The notes beneath the pieces are model-generated. The model ran no database searches, had not been told where the DNA came from, and saw only the letters and a list, made by a program, of their open reading frames with translations. Below are positions 7,143 to 14,719 of a DNA stretch of 15,561 bases, piece after piece. Both the position numbers and the translations under genes were made by a program. The first letter of the stretch is position 1; every line of letters begins with the position of its first letter. The stretch is from Bacillota bacterium. Its GTDB lineage: Bacteria > Bacillota > Bacilli > Bacillales_B > DSM-18226. The stretch spans positions 1 to 15,561 of the forward strand of contig JAKACS010000008.1 of assembly GCA_021821235.1 (NCBI GenBank), in the 5' to 3' direction.

Positions 7143-7604
7143 CTATTCGGCTATTTGTCTGAAATCAATGACTTGCTCTTTTAATTCTACCTGTTCAACT
7201 TGAACATTTGCCTGTTCAAAGAGTTCTACAGCATACGGATGATTTTTGTAATCTTTTGCATAATAAACGGTGTTGATTCCGGCCTGAATAATCGCCTTTG
7301 TGCACTGGAGGCAAGGAAAATGCGTTACATAAATTTCTGCCCCTTCAGTTGGCACACCAAATTTTGCACATTGCAGCAATGCGTTCATCTCTGCATGAAT
7401 GGTTCGCACGCAATGATGGTCGATCACATAACAGCCTTTATCAATACAGTGATCTCCTCCGGCAATCGAACCGTTGTATCCTCCAGCAATGATCCGCTTG
7501 TCCCTTACAATGGTGGCACCGACGGCAAGTCTTGTACAAGTGCTTCTTAATGCAAGTAAATGGCTTTGCGCCATGAAGTATTGATCCCAAGAAATTCGAT
7601 CCAT
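7143..7604 (-). CDS. comEB: ComEB, dCMP deaminase family protein
   Basis: A zinc-dependent deoxycytidylate deaminase family protein. The family makes dUMP for dTTP synthesis, and the gene lies in the comE operon although it is reported not to be essential for DNA uptake. The 153 residues start MDRISWDQYFMAQSHLLALR, close to B. subtilis ComEB. Catalytic zinc motifs are intact: HAE at 70-72 and PCLQC at 97-101. A second group of Cys and His (C53, C58, H63) is typical of dCMP deaminases. The protein ends about 35 residues earlier than the 189-residue B. subtilis protein, after ..EQVIDFRQIAE, so it lacks the C-terminal tail but not the catalytic fold. The ATG at 7604 has GGGAG about 11 bases upstream. 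A weak hairpin and a candidate promoter lie upstream, so it may be partly independent of comEA. Confidence 0.95.
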   Translation of the reverse strand: MDRISWDQYFMAQSHLLALRSTCTRLAVGATIVRDKRIIAGGYNGSIAGGDHCIDKGCYVIDHHCVRTIHAEMNALLQCAKFGVPTEGAEIYVTHFPCLQCTKAIIQAGINTVYYAKDYKNHPYAVELFEQANVQVEQVELKEQVIDFRQIAE

Positions 7605-7648
7605 TTGTCAGCACACTCCCTTAATTTAATCCTGCTTGTCCATTATCT

Positions 7649-7678
7649 AGTGTACTTTTGATCGAACAAGATGGTCAA
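7649..7678 (-). promoter_or_regulatory. Candidate internal sigma-A promoter for comEB-comEC
   Basis: On the minus strand TTGACC (7678-7673) and TACACT (7654-7649) are 18 bases apart (5 of 6 and 4 of 6 matches). An overlapping alternative is TTGTTC (7669-7664) with GATAAT (7647-7642), 16 apart. Either would allow expression of comEB-comEC without comEA. Only moderate matches. Confidence 0.35.
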
Positions 7679-7683
7679 GGTTT

Positions 7684-7706
7684 AAAAAGCGCATCGAAAG
7701 TGCTTT
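7684..7706 (-). terminator. Weak terminator-like hairpin after comEA
   Basis: In the minus-strand RNA the bases at 7706-7700 can pair with 7692-7686 (six pairs with one mismatch, loop of 7) and the U-rich end at 7688-7684 follows. The hairpin overlaps the comEA stop codon at 7705-7707. It is short and probably leaky, so it would reduce but not block reading into comEB. Confidence 0.3.
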
Positions 7707-8385
7707 ATTGAACGGTAATCAAATCTTTAAGCTTCTCAAACGTTTTATCGCCAATTCCGCTTATTTTTTTCAAATCATCTGGGGTTTGGAATGATCCATT
7801 TTGCTTGCGGTACTCAATAATGGCCGCTGCTTTGGCTGGTCCTACCCCTGGCAGTGTTTCGAGAGCACTCTCATCCGCTTTGTTTAAATTCACTTTACCA
7901 CCTCCTGATTGCCCGCTGTTTGTGCCCACTGCCTGCGAAGATGATGAAGCAGAAGCAATCGCTGGTGTCTGCGGAGCCTGCGGACTGGCTTCTCCTTTTA
8001 CTGGAACGTAAATGACCATCTCATCCTGCAAGCGGGCAGCGAAATTGACTTGGCTGTCATCTGCCGTTTCTTCCAAGCCGCCTGCCCGAACAATGATATC
8101 GTTAACTCGATCTTCCTCGCTCGCCTGGTAAACACCTGGCTTTTTTACAGCTCCTTTTACATCTACGAAAATGGTTTTCGTTTGTTCCGGCTGCTTCTGC
8201 GCACTTGGCTGCGGTTTTCCTGCCTGATCCTTTGTTTCAAGCTTAGCTACACTTTGTTTTTCCAATTGTGAGAATGGTGTATTGGATTCTGGCGGTTTTT
8301 GATTTAAAAAATAATATGCACCGCCTAAAATGATCAATACCGGGACAGCAAAATATAGTTTGTGATTATAAAGCCATTGTTTCAT
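7705..8385 (-). CDS. comEA: ComEA, membrane-anchored competence DNA receptor
   Basis: ComEA binds double-stranded DNA at the outer face of the membrane and passes it to the uptake machinery. From the ATG at 8385 the product has 226 residues. There is an N-terminal anchor (about 10-27), a flexible linker rich in Q, K, P and E (about 30-70), an SLBB/oligomerisation-like domain (about 71-130, beginning TIFVDVKGAVKKPGVYQ) and a Ser/Ala/Gly linker (about 131-163). The C-terminal DNA-binding part has two helix-hairpin-helix motifs, TLPGVGPAKA (177-186) and KISGIGDKTF (207-216). The start is supported by AGGAAGGA 8 bases upstream; an open frame extending to 8418 has no such site. It is the first gene of the comE operon and is divergent from comER. 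No ComK-type AAAA-N5-TTTT boxes were seen upstream. Confidence 0.96.
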   Translation of the reverse strand: MKQWLYNHKLYFAVPVLIILGGAYYFLNQKPPESNTPFSQLEKQSVAKLETKDQAGKPQPSAQKQPEQTKTIFVDVKGAVKKPGVYQASEEDRVNDIIVRAGGLEETADDSQVNFAARLQDEMVIYVPVKGEASPQAPQTPAIASASSSSQAVGTNSGQSGGGKVNLNKADESALETLPGVGPAKAAAIIEYRKQNGSFQTPDDLKKISGIGDKTFEKLKDLITVQ

Positions 8386-8470
8386 GTGAATCATCCTTCC
8401 TGAAGGTATAATTGGCAAGCCTGCTACATAATGTTAGAAGAGAATGTTCGTGATAAGGAGGGTTGCGACA

Positions 8471-9289
8471 ATGAACATCGGGATCATCGGCACGGGCAAT
8501 ATGGGGAGTATTATTGTGGAGGCAATCATGGATGGCCATGCAGCACCCCCTTCTGCCATGATGATTACAAATAGAACTCTCTCGAAGGCACAGAGGCTAA
8601 AAAATCAATATCCGGGAATTCAGATTGGCAAAGATGCTGCTGAGGTGGCGGCGAATGCCGAGCTGTTGTTTATTTGTGTAAAACCATTGGATGTTATTGG
8701 GGTTTTGCAGCAAATTCAGCCGTATTTAACTGCCGAGAAATGCCTGATTTCTATTACAAGTCCCATTCGTACAGACCAGCTGGAAAGACATCTTTCCTGC
8801 TCTGTTATTCGGGCGATCCCCAGCATCACAAACCGGGCTCTTGCCGGCGTCTCACTTATTACTTACGGGGAAAACTGCCGGGAAAATTGGAAAAAAGATA
8901 CAGACTTTTTATTTAAGCAAATTTCAACCCCTGTGGAAATCGAAGAAAACATAACAAGGGTAGCATCTGATATTGTCAGCTGTGGACCAGCGTTTTTCAG
9001 CTACTTGCTGCAGCGGTTTATCATTGGTGCCGTAAACGAAACGGGAATTGACAAAGAAGTGGCAACGAAATTGGCTAGTGAAATGATCATCGGCTTTGGT
9101 GAATTATTAAAACAAGAACATTATACTTTGCCAACACTGCTGGAGAAAGTATGCGTAAAAGGCGGAATAACAGGCGAAGGGATCGACGTTCTTGAAAGAG
9201 AATTAGGCGAAATGTTCGAGCATGTATTTAAGGCAACCCATCGAAAGTTCGCGGAGGATCTGGAAAAAACAAGACAGCAATTCTCTTAA
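8471..9289 (+). CDS. comER: ComER, pyrroline-5-carboxylate reductase family protein
   Basis: Member of the P5C reductase (ProC) family encoded divergently from comEA. Its exact role is unsettled; it is not needed for competence in B. subtilis, and links to sporulation and biofilm have been reported in relatives. The 272-residue product begins MNIGIIGTGNMGS, the Rossmann NAD(P)-binding motif GxGxMG at 7-12. Other family landmarks follow: LLFICVKPLDV, a P5CR-type S-C-G-P-A-F segment in the middle, and KGGITGEG near the end of the C-terminal dimerisation domain. The ATG at 8471 has AAGGAGGG 8 bases upstream; a start at 8444 would add nine residues and has no ribosome-binding site. It is transcribed alone and ends at a two-way terminator. 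Substrate and reaction cannot be told from sequence. Confidence 0.93.
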   Translation: MNIGIIGTGNMGSIIVEAIMDGHAAPPSAMMITNRTLSKAQRLKNQYPGIQIGKDAAEVAANAELLFICVKPLDVIGVLQQIQPYLTAEKCLISITSPIRTDQLERHLSCSVIRAIPSITNRALAGVSLITYGENCRENWKKDTDFLFKQISTPVEIEENITRVASDIVSCGPAFFSYLLQRFIIGAVNETGIDKEVATKLASEMIIGFGELLKQEHYTLPTLLEKVCVKGGITGEGIDVLERELGEMFEHVFKATHRKFAEDLEKTRQQFS

Positions 9290-9334
9290 ATAATACATTC
9301 GCCTTTTTAAAATAAATTCCTTCTCTGAAAATAA

Positions 9335-9371
9335 AAAAAGCCATCTTTTTTTAAAAAAGACGGCTTTTTAT
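9335..9371. terminator. Bidirectional terminator between comER and yqeM
   Basis: AAAAAGCC (9335-9342) pairs with GGCTTTTT (9362-9369). The stem continues inward after one A/C mismatch through TCTTTTTT against AAAAAAGA, leaving almost no loop. Runs of A and T on both sides give U-rich tails in both directions, fitting convergent comER and the yqeG-yqeM operon. Confidence 0.85.
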
Positions 9372-9396
9372 TTTCTGAATCTAACTCCAGCGCTTT

Positions 9397-10143
9397 TTAG
9401 TCTTTCACAGCACTAAAAAACAGTCTCTCCGATTTGGGCTGGGGAGCAGTTTCGCTAAAATCGGCGGTTACTTCAATTTTTTCAAAACCTGCTTCTTTTA
9501 ACCACCTTGAATAAGCTTCAATCGGAAAAGTCCGTTGGAAATGAAGCTCATCAATGCGGTCATATTTGCCACTCTGTTCATCAAAAACAAAAAAACTTAA
9601 CTCATGTTCAACACTGTACGGAAACCCTCCAGAAAAGCTGTTCCAAATATATGCCAAATGATCTTCGTTCAAAGTGAACGTTTCGTTAATAAACCCATTG
9701 TTAATTTTTTCAATCGAGTGAACATCAAAAAGGAGCAGCCCGCCTTTTTTTAAACTGCTGAAAACGCTGGCGAAAGTCTTTTGGACTTGTTTCTCGTCTG
9801 GTAAATAATTCAACGAATCGCAAAAAATAACGATAAAATCAAATGGCCCGAGTCCTTCCAGTTCAGCCATGTCCTGCTGATATAATGGGATTGTCAAGCC
9901 GCGATCTTCCGCTTCTCCTTCGGCCACACTTAGCATTTCAGCCGATAAATCGACCCCCGTTACTGCAAAACCCTCGTTTGCAAATCGAACCGATAATTCC
10001 CCTGTGCCGCAAGCTAGATCGAGCATATGCTTGCCTAACACTCCATATTGGGCCAGCTTTTGTTTCGTGAAGACGATCCATTGATCGTAAGGAGCATCCG
10101 CCATCAATTCATCGTATAAAAATGCAAACCTTTCATAGCTCAC
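9397..10143 (-). CDS. yqeM: YqeM, SAM-dependent class I methyltransferase
   Basis: Predicted class I methyltransferase that binds S-adenosylmethionine; substrate unknown. The 248 residues start MSYERFAFLYDELMADAPYDQW. Motif I is LDLACGTGE (41-49) and motif II is VTGVDLSAEML. A motif-IV-like FDFIVIFCDSLNYL follows, with GGLLLFDVH after it. The C-terminal SERLFFSAVKD matches the remembered B. subtilis protein. The start is a GTG at 10143 that overlaps the rsfS stop codon by four bases (GTGA). No good ribosome-binding site precedes it, so translation is probably coupled to rsfS. It is the last gene of the operon and a terminator follows. Confidence 0.93.
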   Translation of the reverse strand: MSYERFAFLYDELMADAPYDQWIVFTKQKLAQYGVLGKHMLDLACGTGELSVRFANEGFAVTGVDLSAEMLSVAEGEAEDRGLTIPLYQQDMAELEGLGPFDFIVIFCDSLNYLPDEKQVQKTFASVFSSLKKGGLLLFDVHSIEKINNGFINETFTLNEDHLAYIWNSFSGGFPYSVEHELSFFVFDEQSGKYDRIDELHFQRTFPIEAYSRWLKEAGFEKIEVTADFSETAPQPKSERLFFSAVKD

Positions 10144-10496
10144 GGTTGTAAAACACCGCGAATGTCTTTTTGCGGTGCATCACCCCAAAGACGCTCTAAA
10201 TTATAATAACTGCGCTCATCCCGATGGAAAACGTGGGCGACAACATCTCCCATATCGATTAGAATCCATCTTGCTTCATCAAAGCCCTCGATTCTTTTTA
10301 CCGCAAAATTGTTTTCTTCAACTTTTTCTTTCATTTCCCTGGCAATCGCTTGCACCTGTTTATCCGAATTTCCGTGGCAAATAATAAAATAATCGGCGAT
10401 TAGAGAAATTCCTTTCATGTTAAGGGCAACAATATCCTCAGCGCGCTTATCGTCAGCAGCTTTCACAGCAAGTTTTAACAACTGTTGATTGTCCAT
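10140..10496 (-). CDS. rsfS: Ribosomal silencing factor RsfS
   Basis: RsfS (YqeL in B. subtilis) binds ribosomal protein L14 and blocks joining of the 30S and 50S subunits, lowering translation when nutrients are short. The 118-residue product shows the whole family pattern: KRAEDIVALNMKGISLIADYFIICHGNSD, then AIAREM, RIEGFDEARWILIDMGDVVAHVF and RSYYNLERLWGDA. The length is typical. The ATG at 10496 has AAGGA 8 bases upstream, formed from the end of yqeK. Four bases lie between the two genes, and the stop overlaps yqeM. Confidence 0.97.
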   Translation of the reverse strand: MDNQQLLKLAVKAADDKRAEDIVALNMKGISLIADYFIICHGNSDKQVQAIAREMKEKVEENNFAVKRIEGFDEARWILIDMGDVVAHVFHRDERSYYNLERLWGDAPQKDIRGVLQP

Positions 10497-10500
10497 TGAA

Positions 10501-11073
10501 TCAGTCCTTTTTTTGTAAATTTAACGCGAGATCATTATAGGTATAGAAGGTATCCGGGTAGATCGGCTGGTTTTTTTTCATTAAAAATACGATCGTGTTT
10601 TGAACCGTTTGAATCAACGCCAGCTCCAAATCGTCTTTGGCCAATTCTCTTACTTCCTCGACGCCTGGAAAATGCCGGCCTGGCTCGATATAATCCGCTA
10701 AATAAATCACTTTTTCAAGCTTTGTCATCCCGACTCTTCCCGATGTGTGATAGCGGATCGCATTTAAAACGACTTCATCGGTTATCCCGACTTCCTGTTC
10801 AACGAGAAACGCACCAACAGGGGCATGCCACAATTCCGAATTAAATTCAAGCAAAATCGCCGGCATTCCCTTTGTGCGAATCAGTTCCTTCATTTCCTCT
10901 TTTGGACGATATTTGGCATAATCATGAAAAATAGCGGCAAGCTCTGCCTTTGCTTCTTCTACCCCATTTTGTTTTGCCAACACAATAGCTGTTTCCATAA
11001 CGCCGAGCGTATGCAAATAGCGATGCTCCGGCATTTGCTTCTTAACAATTTCCAACGCTTCCTCACGCTTCAT
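10501..11073 (-). CDS. yqeK: YqeK, HD-domain symmetrical Ap4A hydrolase
   Basis: HD-superfamily metal-dependent phosphohydrolase; the YqeK family has been shown to split diadenosine tetraphosphate symmetrically to two ADP. Metal-binding positions are visible in order: H21 (RYLHTLG), H50-D51 (FHDYAKY), H83, H109 (IRYHTSG) and D127 ([15 protein letters not shown]). The product has 190 residues, normal for the family. The ATG at 11073 has AAGGAG 10 bases upstream and overlaps the 3' end of nadD by 11 bases, so the two are translated from one mRNA. Older annotations call it a nicotinate-nucleotide adenylyltransferase partner or simply HD protein. Confidence 0.95.
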   Translation of the reverse strand: MKREEALEIVKKQMPEHRYLHTLGVMETAIVLAKQNGVEEAKAELAAIFHDYAKYRPKEEMKELIRTKGMPAILLEFNSELWHAPVGAFLVEQEVGITDEVVLNAIRYHTSGRVGMTKLEKVIYLADYIEPGRHFPGVEEVRELAKDDLELALIQTVQNTIVFLMKKNQPIYPDTFYTYNDLALNLQKKD

Positions 11074-11632
11074 ATAAGTGATTCTCCTTTATATAGCCGA
11101 TGACTGCATCCGGTACTAAATAACGGATGGTTCTTCCAACTCTTAACCTCTCGCGAATCATGCTCGATGAAAGATCCACTGCCGGAATATCAACAAACAT
11201 AATAGGGTAGGGACTGCGGCATTGAAAAGAAGGTCTTTCAACACCGACAAACTGAACATGCTTCACCAACTCGTCAATTTTATGCCACTTGGGCAAATAT
11301 TCAACCATATCTCCACCAATAATAAAATAAAACTGGATATCGGGATGCTGCTCTTTCAACAACTGCATCGTCTCATACGTATAGGATGGACCTTTACGCT
11401 GCCATTCAATCGTTTCAATCCGGAATTGTCCATTTCCTTCAATCGCCAGTTCAAGCATCGAAAACCTGTCTTCGTTTTCAATAGCAGAAGATTTTTTTTT
11501 ATGGGGCGGTTCTTGATTAGGCATGAACCAAATTTCGTTCAGGTTCAAGGCGAACAATACCTCATTGGCAATCAAGAGATGCCCGAAATGGGGAGGATCA
11601 AATGTTCCTCCTAATATCCCGACTTTTTTCAT
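11063..11632 (-). CDS. nadD: Nicotinate-nucleotide adenylyltransferase NadD
   Basis: NadD transfers AMP from ATP to nicotinate mononucleotide, giving deamido-NAD, the step shared by de novo and salvage NAD synthesis. From the ATG at 11632 the product has 189 residues, the same as the remembered B. subtilis enzyme. The nucleotidyltransferase motif [11 protein letters not shown] (8-18) and the C-terminal SSSMIRERL (the ISSTxIR-type motif) are both present. The start is supported by AAGGAGG 8 bases upstream; an in-frame ATG at 11650 overlaps that site and is rejected. It follows yhbY by about 30 bases and overlaps yqeK by 11. Confidence 0.97.
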   Translation of the reverse strand: MKKVGILGGTFDPPHFGHLLIANEVLFALNLNEIWFMPNQEPPHKKKSSAIENEDRFSMLELAIEGNGQFRIETIEWQRKGPSYTYETMQLLKEQHPDIQFYFIIGGDMVEYLPKWHKIDELVKHVQFVGVERPSFQCRSPYPIMFVDIPAVDLSSSMIRERLRVGRTIRYLVPDAVIGYIKENHLYEA

Positions 11633-11661
11633 GCTGCAAACCTCCTTCACATCCAGTCTCT

Positions 11662-11952
11662 TTAAGGGAGGATAATTTGTTTATTTTCAACCGATTCTTT
11701 ATAAAGAACAATTGTATTGCCGATGATTTGTACCAATTCAGCATCTGTGCCTGCTACAAGCTGATCCGCAATTTCGCTTTTATCATCTTCACAATTTTGT
11801 AAAACGCTAATTTTTAGTAATTCTCTTGCTTTTAGAGCATCCGCGATCTGCCTGATCATATTCTCATTGACACCGCCTTTTCCAACTTGAAAAATCGGAT
11901 CTAAATGATGGGCTTTTGAGCGTAAAAATCGTTTTTGTTTACCTGTTAACAT
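11662..11952 (-). CDS. yhbY: YhbY family RNA-binding protein (YqeI, CRM domain)
   Basis: A small CRM-domain protein that binds RNA and, in E. coli, associates with pre-50S ribosomal particles. The 96 residues start [20 protein letters not shown] and contain the CRM hallmark GKGG (24-27) in [13 protein letters not shown]. They end [20 protein letters not shown]. It is almost identical in pattern and equal in length to B. subtilis YqeI. The ATG at 11952 overlaps the aroE stop by one base (TAATG), with AAGGAGG 8 bases upstream. Its place in an operon with yqeH and rsfS supports a role in ribosome assembly. Confidence 0.96.
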   Translation of the reverse strand: MLTGKQKRFLRSKAHHLDPIFQVGKGGVNENMIRQIADALKARELLKISVLQNCEDDKSEIADQLVAGTDAELVQIIGNTIVLYKESVENKQIILP

Positions 11953-12788
11953 TAAGTGCGCCTCCTTAGCTGCTGTAAAACATTCGTTTTCATTCGTTGA
12001 ATATCAGGGACGATTCCTGTCCATTTTTCAAAAGCAAGAGCCCCTTGATAGACAAACATCTCAATCCCATTTTGAACGGCAGCCCCCTGCAGCTTTGCTT
12101 GCTGTAAAAATTGTGTGTAAAGCGGATTGTAAATGATATCACATACGATTGCTTGTTCCCGCAACCGGCCTAGATGCAGCGGCTGCTCCGAAAGATTTGG
12201 ATGCATGCCGATCGAAGTTGTTTGGATAACCAAATCGTATTCTGTCAATTTTTCCTCTGCTTCTTCCAGAGAAATAGCCTGGGATACAGCTGAAAATGGA
12301 CATTCTACGATTAGTTTTTCCGCCTTTTGGACAGTCCTGTTGGCGAGATCAATTGTAAAACCACCCAGCTTTGCCAGGGAAAAATAAATGGCACGAGCTG
12401 CACCGCCAGCCCCGATAACGAGCACTTTTTTATTCATCAATTGCGGCAAAAAAGGCTCTAAGCCTTTGATAAAGCCTGATCCGTCTGTATTATAACCGAC
12501 TAGCTTTCCGGACTTGTTTACAACTGTATTAACAGCACCAATCGATAATGCCAGTTCATCGACATCATCGAGAAATGACATAATTCTGCTCTTGTGCGGC
12601 ACAGTTACATTGAAGCCGGCTGCACCGAGCGCTTTTAATCCGTTTACTGCATCTCCTAATTTTTCCTGATGCACTTGAAATGGAAGGTATTCAGCCTCGA
12701 GGTGGTAATAGCCGAACAAGTCATTATGCATCGCTGGCGACATGGAATGGGCAATTGGATCACCCAAAACGGCATAAAGTTTTTTCAA
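11952..12788 (-). CDS. aroE: Shikimate dehydrogenase (NADP+) AroE
   Basis: AroE reduces 3-dehydroshikimate to shikimate with NADPH in aromatic amino acid synthesis. The 278-residue product starts KKLYAVLGDPIAHSMSPAMH, with S15 and S17 of the substrate site. K66 (VPHKS) and D102 (GYNTDGSGF) form the catalytic pair, and N87 lies in GAVNTV. The NADP site shows GAGGAAR (126-132) and ANRT (149-152). The start codon is TTG at 12788, preceded by a GGGGGAG run 6 to 7 bases upstream. The length (B. subtilis about 280) and the MKKLY start support it. It lies 27 bases after yqeH and overlaps yhbY by one base. Confidence 0.97.
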   Translation of the reverse strand: MKKLYAVLGDPIAHSMSPAMHNDLFGYYHLEAEYLPFQVHQEKLGDAVNGLKALGAAGFNVTVPHKSRIMSFLDDVDELALSIGAVNTVVNKSGKLVGYNTDGSGFIKGLEPFLPQLMNKKVLVIGAGGAARAIYFSLAKLGGFTIDLANRTVQKAEKLIVECPFSAVSQAISLEEAEEKLTEYDLVIQTTSIGMHPNLSEQPLHLGRLREQAIVCDIIYNPLYTQFLQQAKLQGAAVQNGIEMFVYQGALAFEKWTGIVPDIQRMKTNVLQQLRRRT

Positions 12789-12815
12789 AACACTCTCCCC
12801 CTTCCTTTTCTCTCT

Positions 12816-13922
12816 TCAAATCAGTGATTTACGCACCAATGTTTGCACCCCTTTTGGCGCGTAGGCAATCACCTTTGCCCCGGGGGCATTGACTGTTATC
12901 CAACCAAGACCTGAAAAAACAATATCCGTTTTCGCTTCCTTTATAAGAAACTCCTGCTTTTCCAATTTAGGAAAATTAGCCAATCGTTCTGGCCCTGGAG
13001 GTGAGAGCATTTCGCCAACATGATTTTCATACAGCGTATCAGCATTTTCCATTTTTGTCCGATGGATTTGAAGTTCATTGGACACATAGCAAACGAAAGA
13101 CTGCCTGTCGCCGCTGACAAAGTCAAACCTAGCAAGCCCGCCAAAAAACAATGTCTGTCCTTCATTCAATTGAAAAACTTTTGGTTTAATTTCCTTTTTC
13201 GGGGTAATGATTTTTAAGTCCTGTTTCGCAACAAAATGGGCCATCTGATGATGGTTAATAATCCCCGGTGTATCCATCATGACTTTCCCATCATCAAGGG
13301 GTATTCGAATAATGTCCAACGTTGTTCCTGGAAAATGCGAGGTTGTAATCACATCCCCTTCACCGGTTACTTCTTTGATTATTCGGTTAATAAACGTTGA
13401 TTTCCCGACATTTGTACAGCCAACAACATACACATCTTTTCCATTGCGGTATTCATCAATTGCTAGTGCGGTTTCTTTGATAAAATGCCCTTTTTCCGCA
13501 CTGACAAGATATACATCCTCCGCATGGAGCCCAAGTTCTTTTGATTGCTGTTTCATCCAAGCAATCAGCTTGTTTCTGTTTACCGATTTTGGCAACAAAT
13601 CGACTTTGTTCCCAACAAGCAAAATAGGATTTTGACCAACGAACCGGTGCATTCCGGGAATCCAGGAACCGTTAAAATCAAAAATATCGACAATCATCAC
13701 AATGAGTGCATCCGTTTTTCCAATCCCATTTAAAATTTTTAAAAAATCATCATCGGTCAAACTGACATCTTGTACATCATTATAATGCTTTAGACGGAAA
13801 CAGCGCTGGCAAATTATAAAATCTTTCTCTACTGCTGAAGCTGGTGCAAACCCCAGTTCATTTGGGTTTTCTGTTTGAATCTTCACGCCGCAACCCATAC
13901 ATACATATTCTTGTCCAGTCAC
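12816..13922 (-). CDS. yqeH: YqeH, circularly permuted GTPase for 30S ribosome assembly
   Basis: YqeH is a GTPase needed for 30S subunit (16S rRNA) maturation and is essential or near-essential in B. subtilis. The 368 residues begin with a zinc finger: CMGC (8-11) and CQRC (38-41). The GTPase motifs come in permuted order: G4 NKVD (105-108), G5 SA (141-142), G1 GCTNVGKS (168-175), G2 around T200-T201 and G3 DTPG (217-220). A C-terminal treble-clef-like region follows (FFGGLARFDFVSG.., SGLGWITV). The start is a GTG at 13922 with GGGAGG 9 bases upstream, four bases after the yqeG stop. The motif order makes the identification firm. Confidence 0.97.
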   Translation of the reverse strand: MTGQEYVCMGCGVKIQTENPNELGFAPASAVEKDFIICQRCFRLKHYNDVQDVSLTDDDFLKILNGIGKTDALIVMIVDIFDFNGSWIPGMHRFVGQNPILLVGNKVDLLPKSVNRNKLIAWMKQQSKELGLHAEDVYLVSAEKGHFIKETALAIDEYRNGKDVYVVGCTNVGKSTFINRIIKEVTGEGDVITTSHFPGTTLDIIRIPLDDGKVMMDTPGIINHHQMAHFVAKQDLKIITPKKEIKPKVFQLNEGQTLFFGGLARFDFVSGDRQSFVCYVSNELQIHRTKMENADTLYENHVGEMLSPPGPERLANFPKLEKQEFLIKEAKTDIVFSGLGWITVNAPGAKVIAYAPKGVQTLVRKSLI

Positions 13923-13926
13923 GAAA

Positions 13927-14442
13927 TTAATCCTCCCATTGAATCATTCCTTTTTTTCGGAACCAATTTAAAATCCTTCTTTCCACAAAACGGTTTAATC
14001 TTGTGGCAAATCCGTCCGTTTGGGCAACCGGGACAACGAGAATCGTGTGAAAGCCGCTGCGATTTCCACCCAATACGTCTGTTAAGAGCTGATCGCCAAT
14101 CACGACTGTCTCTTCTTTTTGTAATTTCATTTGGGAAATTGCCTTGTGAAATGCCCGCCCCATCGGTTTTCTTGCCTGAAAGATAAAAGGAATATTCAAT
14201 GGATCCGAAAAAGCTTTTACCCGGTTTTCCCGGTTATTCGATACAACCGTCACCAAGATATTGTGGTTCTTCATATTTTCAAACCATTTGATTAATTGCG
14301 GCGTTGCATTTGGCCGATCCCATTCGACCAATGTATTATCCAAATCCGTAATAATCCCTTTGATTCCTTTGCTCTTTAAATGTTCAGGCGAAATATCCAA
14401 AATGCTTTTAACATGTTCATTCGGTAAAAAATACTTTAGCAA
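13927..14442 (-). CDS. yqeG: YqeG family HAD-type phosphatase
   Basis: Haloacid-dehalogenase superfamily phosphatase of the YqeG/YrrM-GEP4 type; its substrate in Bacillus is not established. Relatives include the phosphatidylglycerophosphate phosphatase Gep4 of yeast. I start it at the TTG at 14442 (171 residues): GAGGTG lies 7 bases upstream, and the protein then begins MLKYFLPNEHVKSI like B. subtilis YqeG (172). The ATG at 14457 has no ribosome-binding site. HAD motifs are visible: DLDNT (33-37), SNN (68-70), K92 in ARKPMG, and GDQLLTD (116-122). It is the first gene of the eight-gene operon, with a sigma-A promoter about 90 bases upstream. Confidence 0.95.
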   Translation of the reverse strand: MLKYFLPNEHVKSILDISPEHLKSKGIKGIITDLDNTLVEWDRPNATPQLIKWFENMKNHNILVTVVSNNRENRVKAFSDPLNIPFIFQARKPMGRAFHKAISQMKLQKEETVVIGDQLLTDVLGGNRSGFHTILVVPVAQTDGFATRLNRFVERRILNWFRKKGMIQWED

Positions 14443-14533
14443 AAGAGTACACCTCATTATATTTTGTTTAGAAACCAGTCAACTCCAAAAGATGTTACAT
14501 GACCTATTAATCAGCTATTTGTGCTTTTTATTC

Positions 14534-14562
14534 ATCATACCCAATTTTCTCCTGTGTTTCAA
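14534..14562 (-). promoter_or_regulatory. Sigma-A promoter for the yqeG-yqeM operon
   Basis: On the minus strand TTGAAA (14562-14557) and TATGAT (14539-14534) are 17 bases apart, each 5 of 6 to consensus. The leader would be about 85 bases. A second possibility nearer the gene is TTGACT with TATAAT (14461-14456) at 15 bases. That would start transcription inside or after the yqeG ribosome-binding site, so I prefer the distal one. Confidence 0.6.
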
Positions 14563-14719
14563 AGAATTCTTCGAATAGAGAAATTCTGTTCTGAAAGATA
14601 GTTGAATTATGCAAAAAACGACAAATTTCTATATGAAGGAATAAGATTTCCATTGAAAGTCTACTTCATATTATAGAATCAAAAATATTTTTCGACAAAT
14701 CCGTCGCAGTTTCAGCAAT

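Noticed and set aside
7143..7604. comEB as a truncated pseudogene
   Set aside because: The reading frame is complete, the zinc and catalytic motifs are intact, and the next gene begins close by; a shorter natural form is more likely.
14456..14487. TTGACT-N15-TATAAT as the main yqeG promoter
   Set aside because: Good hexamers but short spacing, and the start point would remove the yqeG ribosome-binding site. The distal 17-base-spaced promoter fits better.
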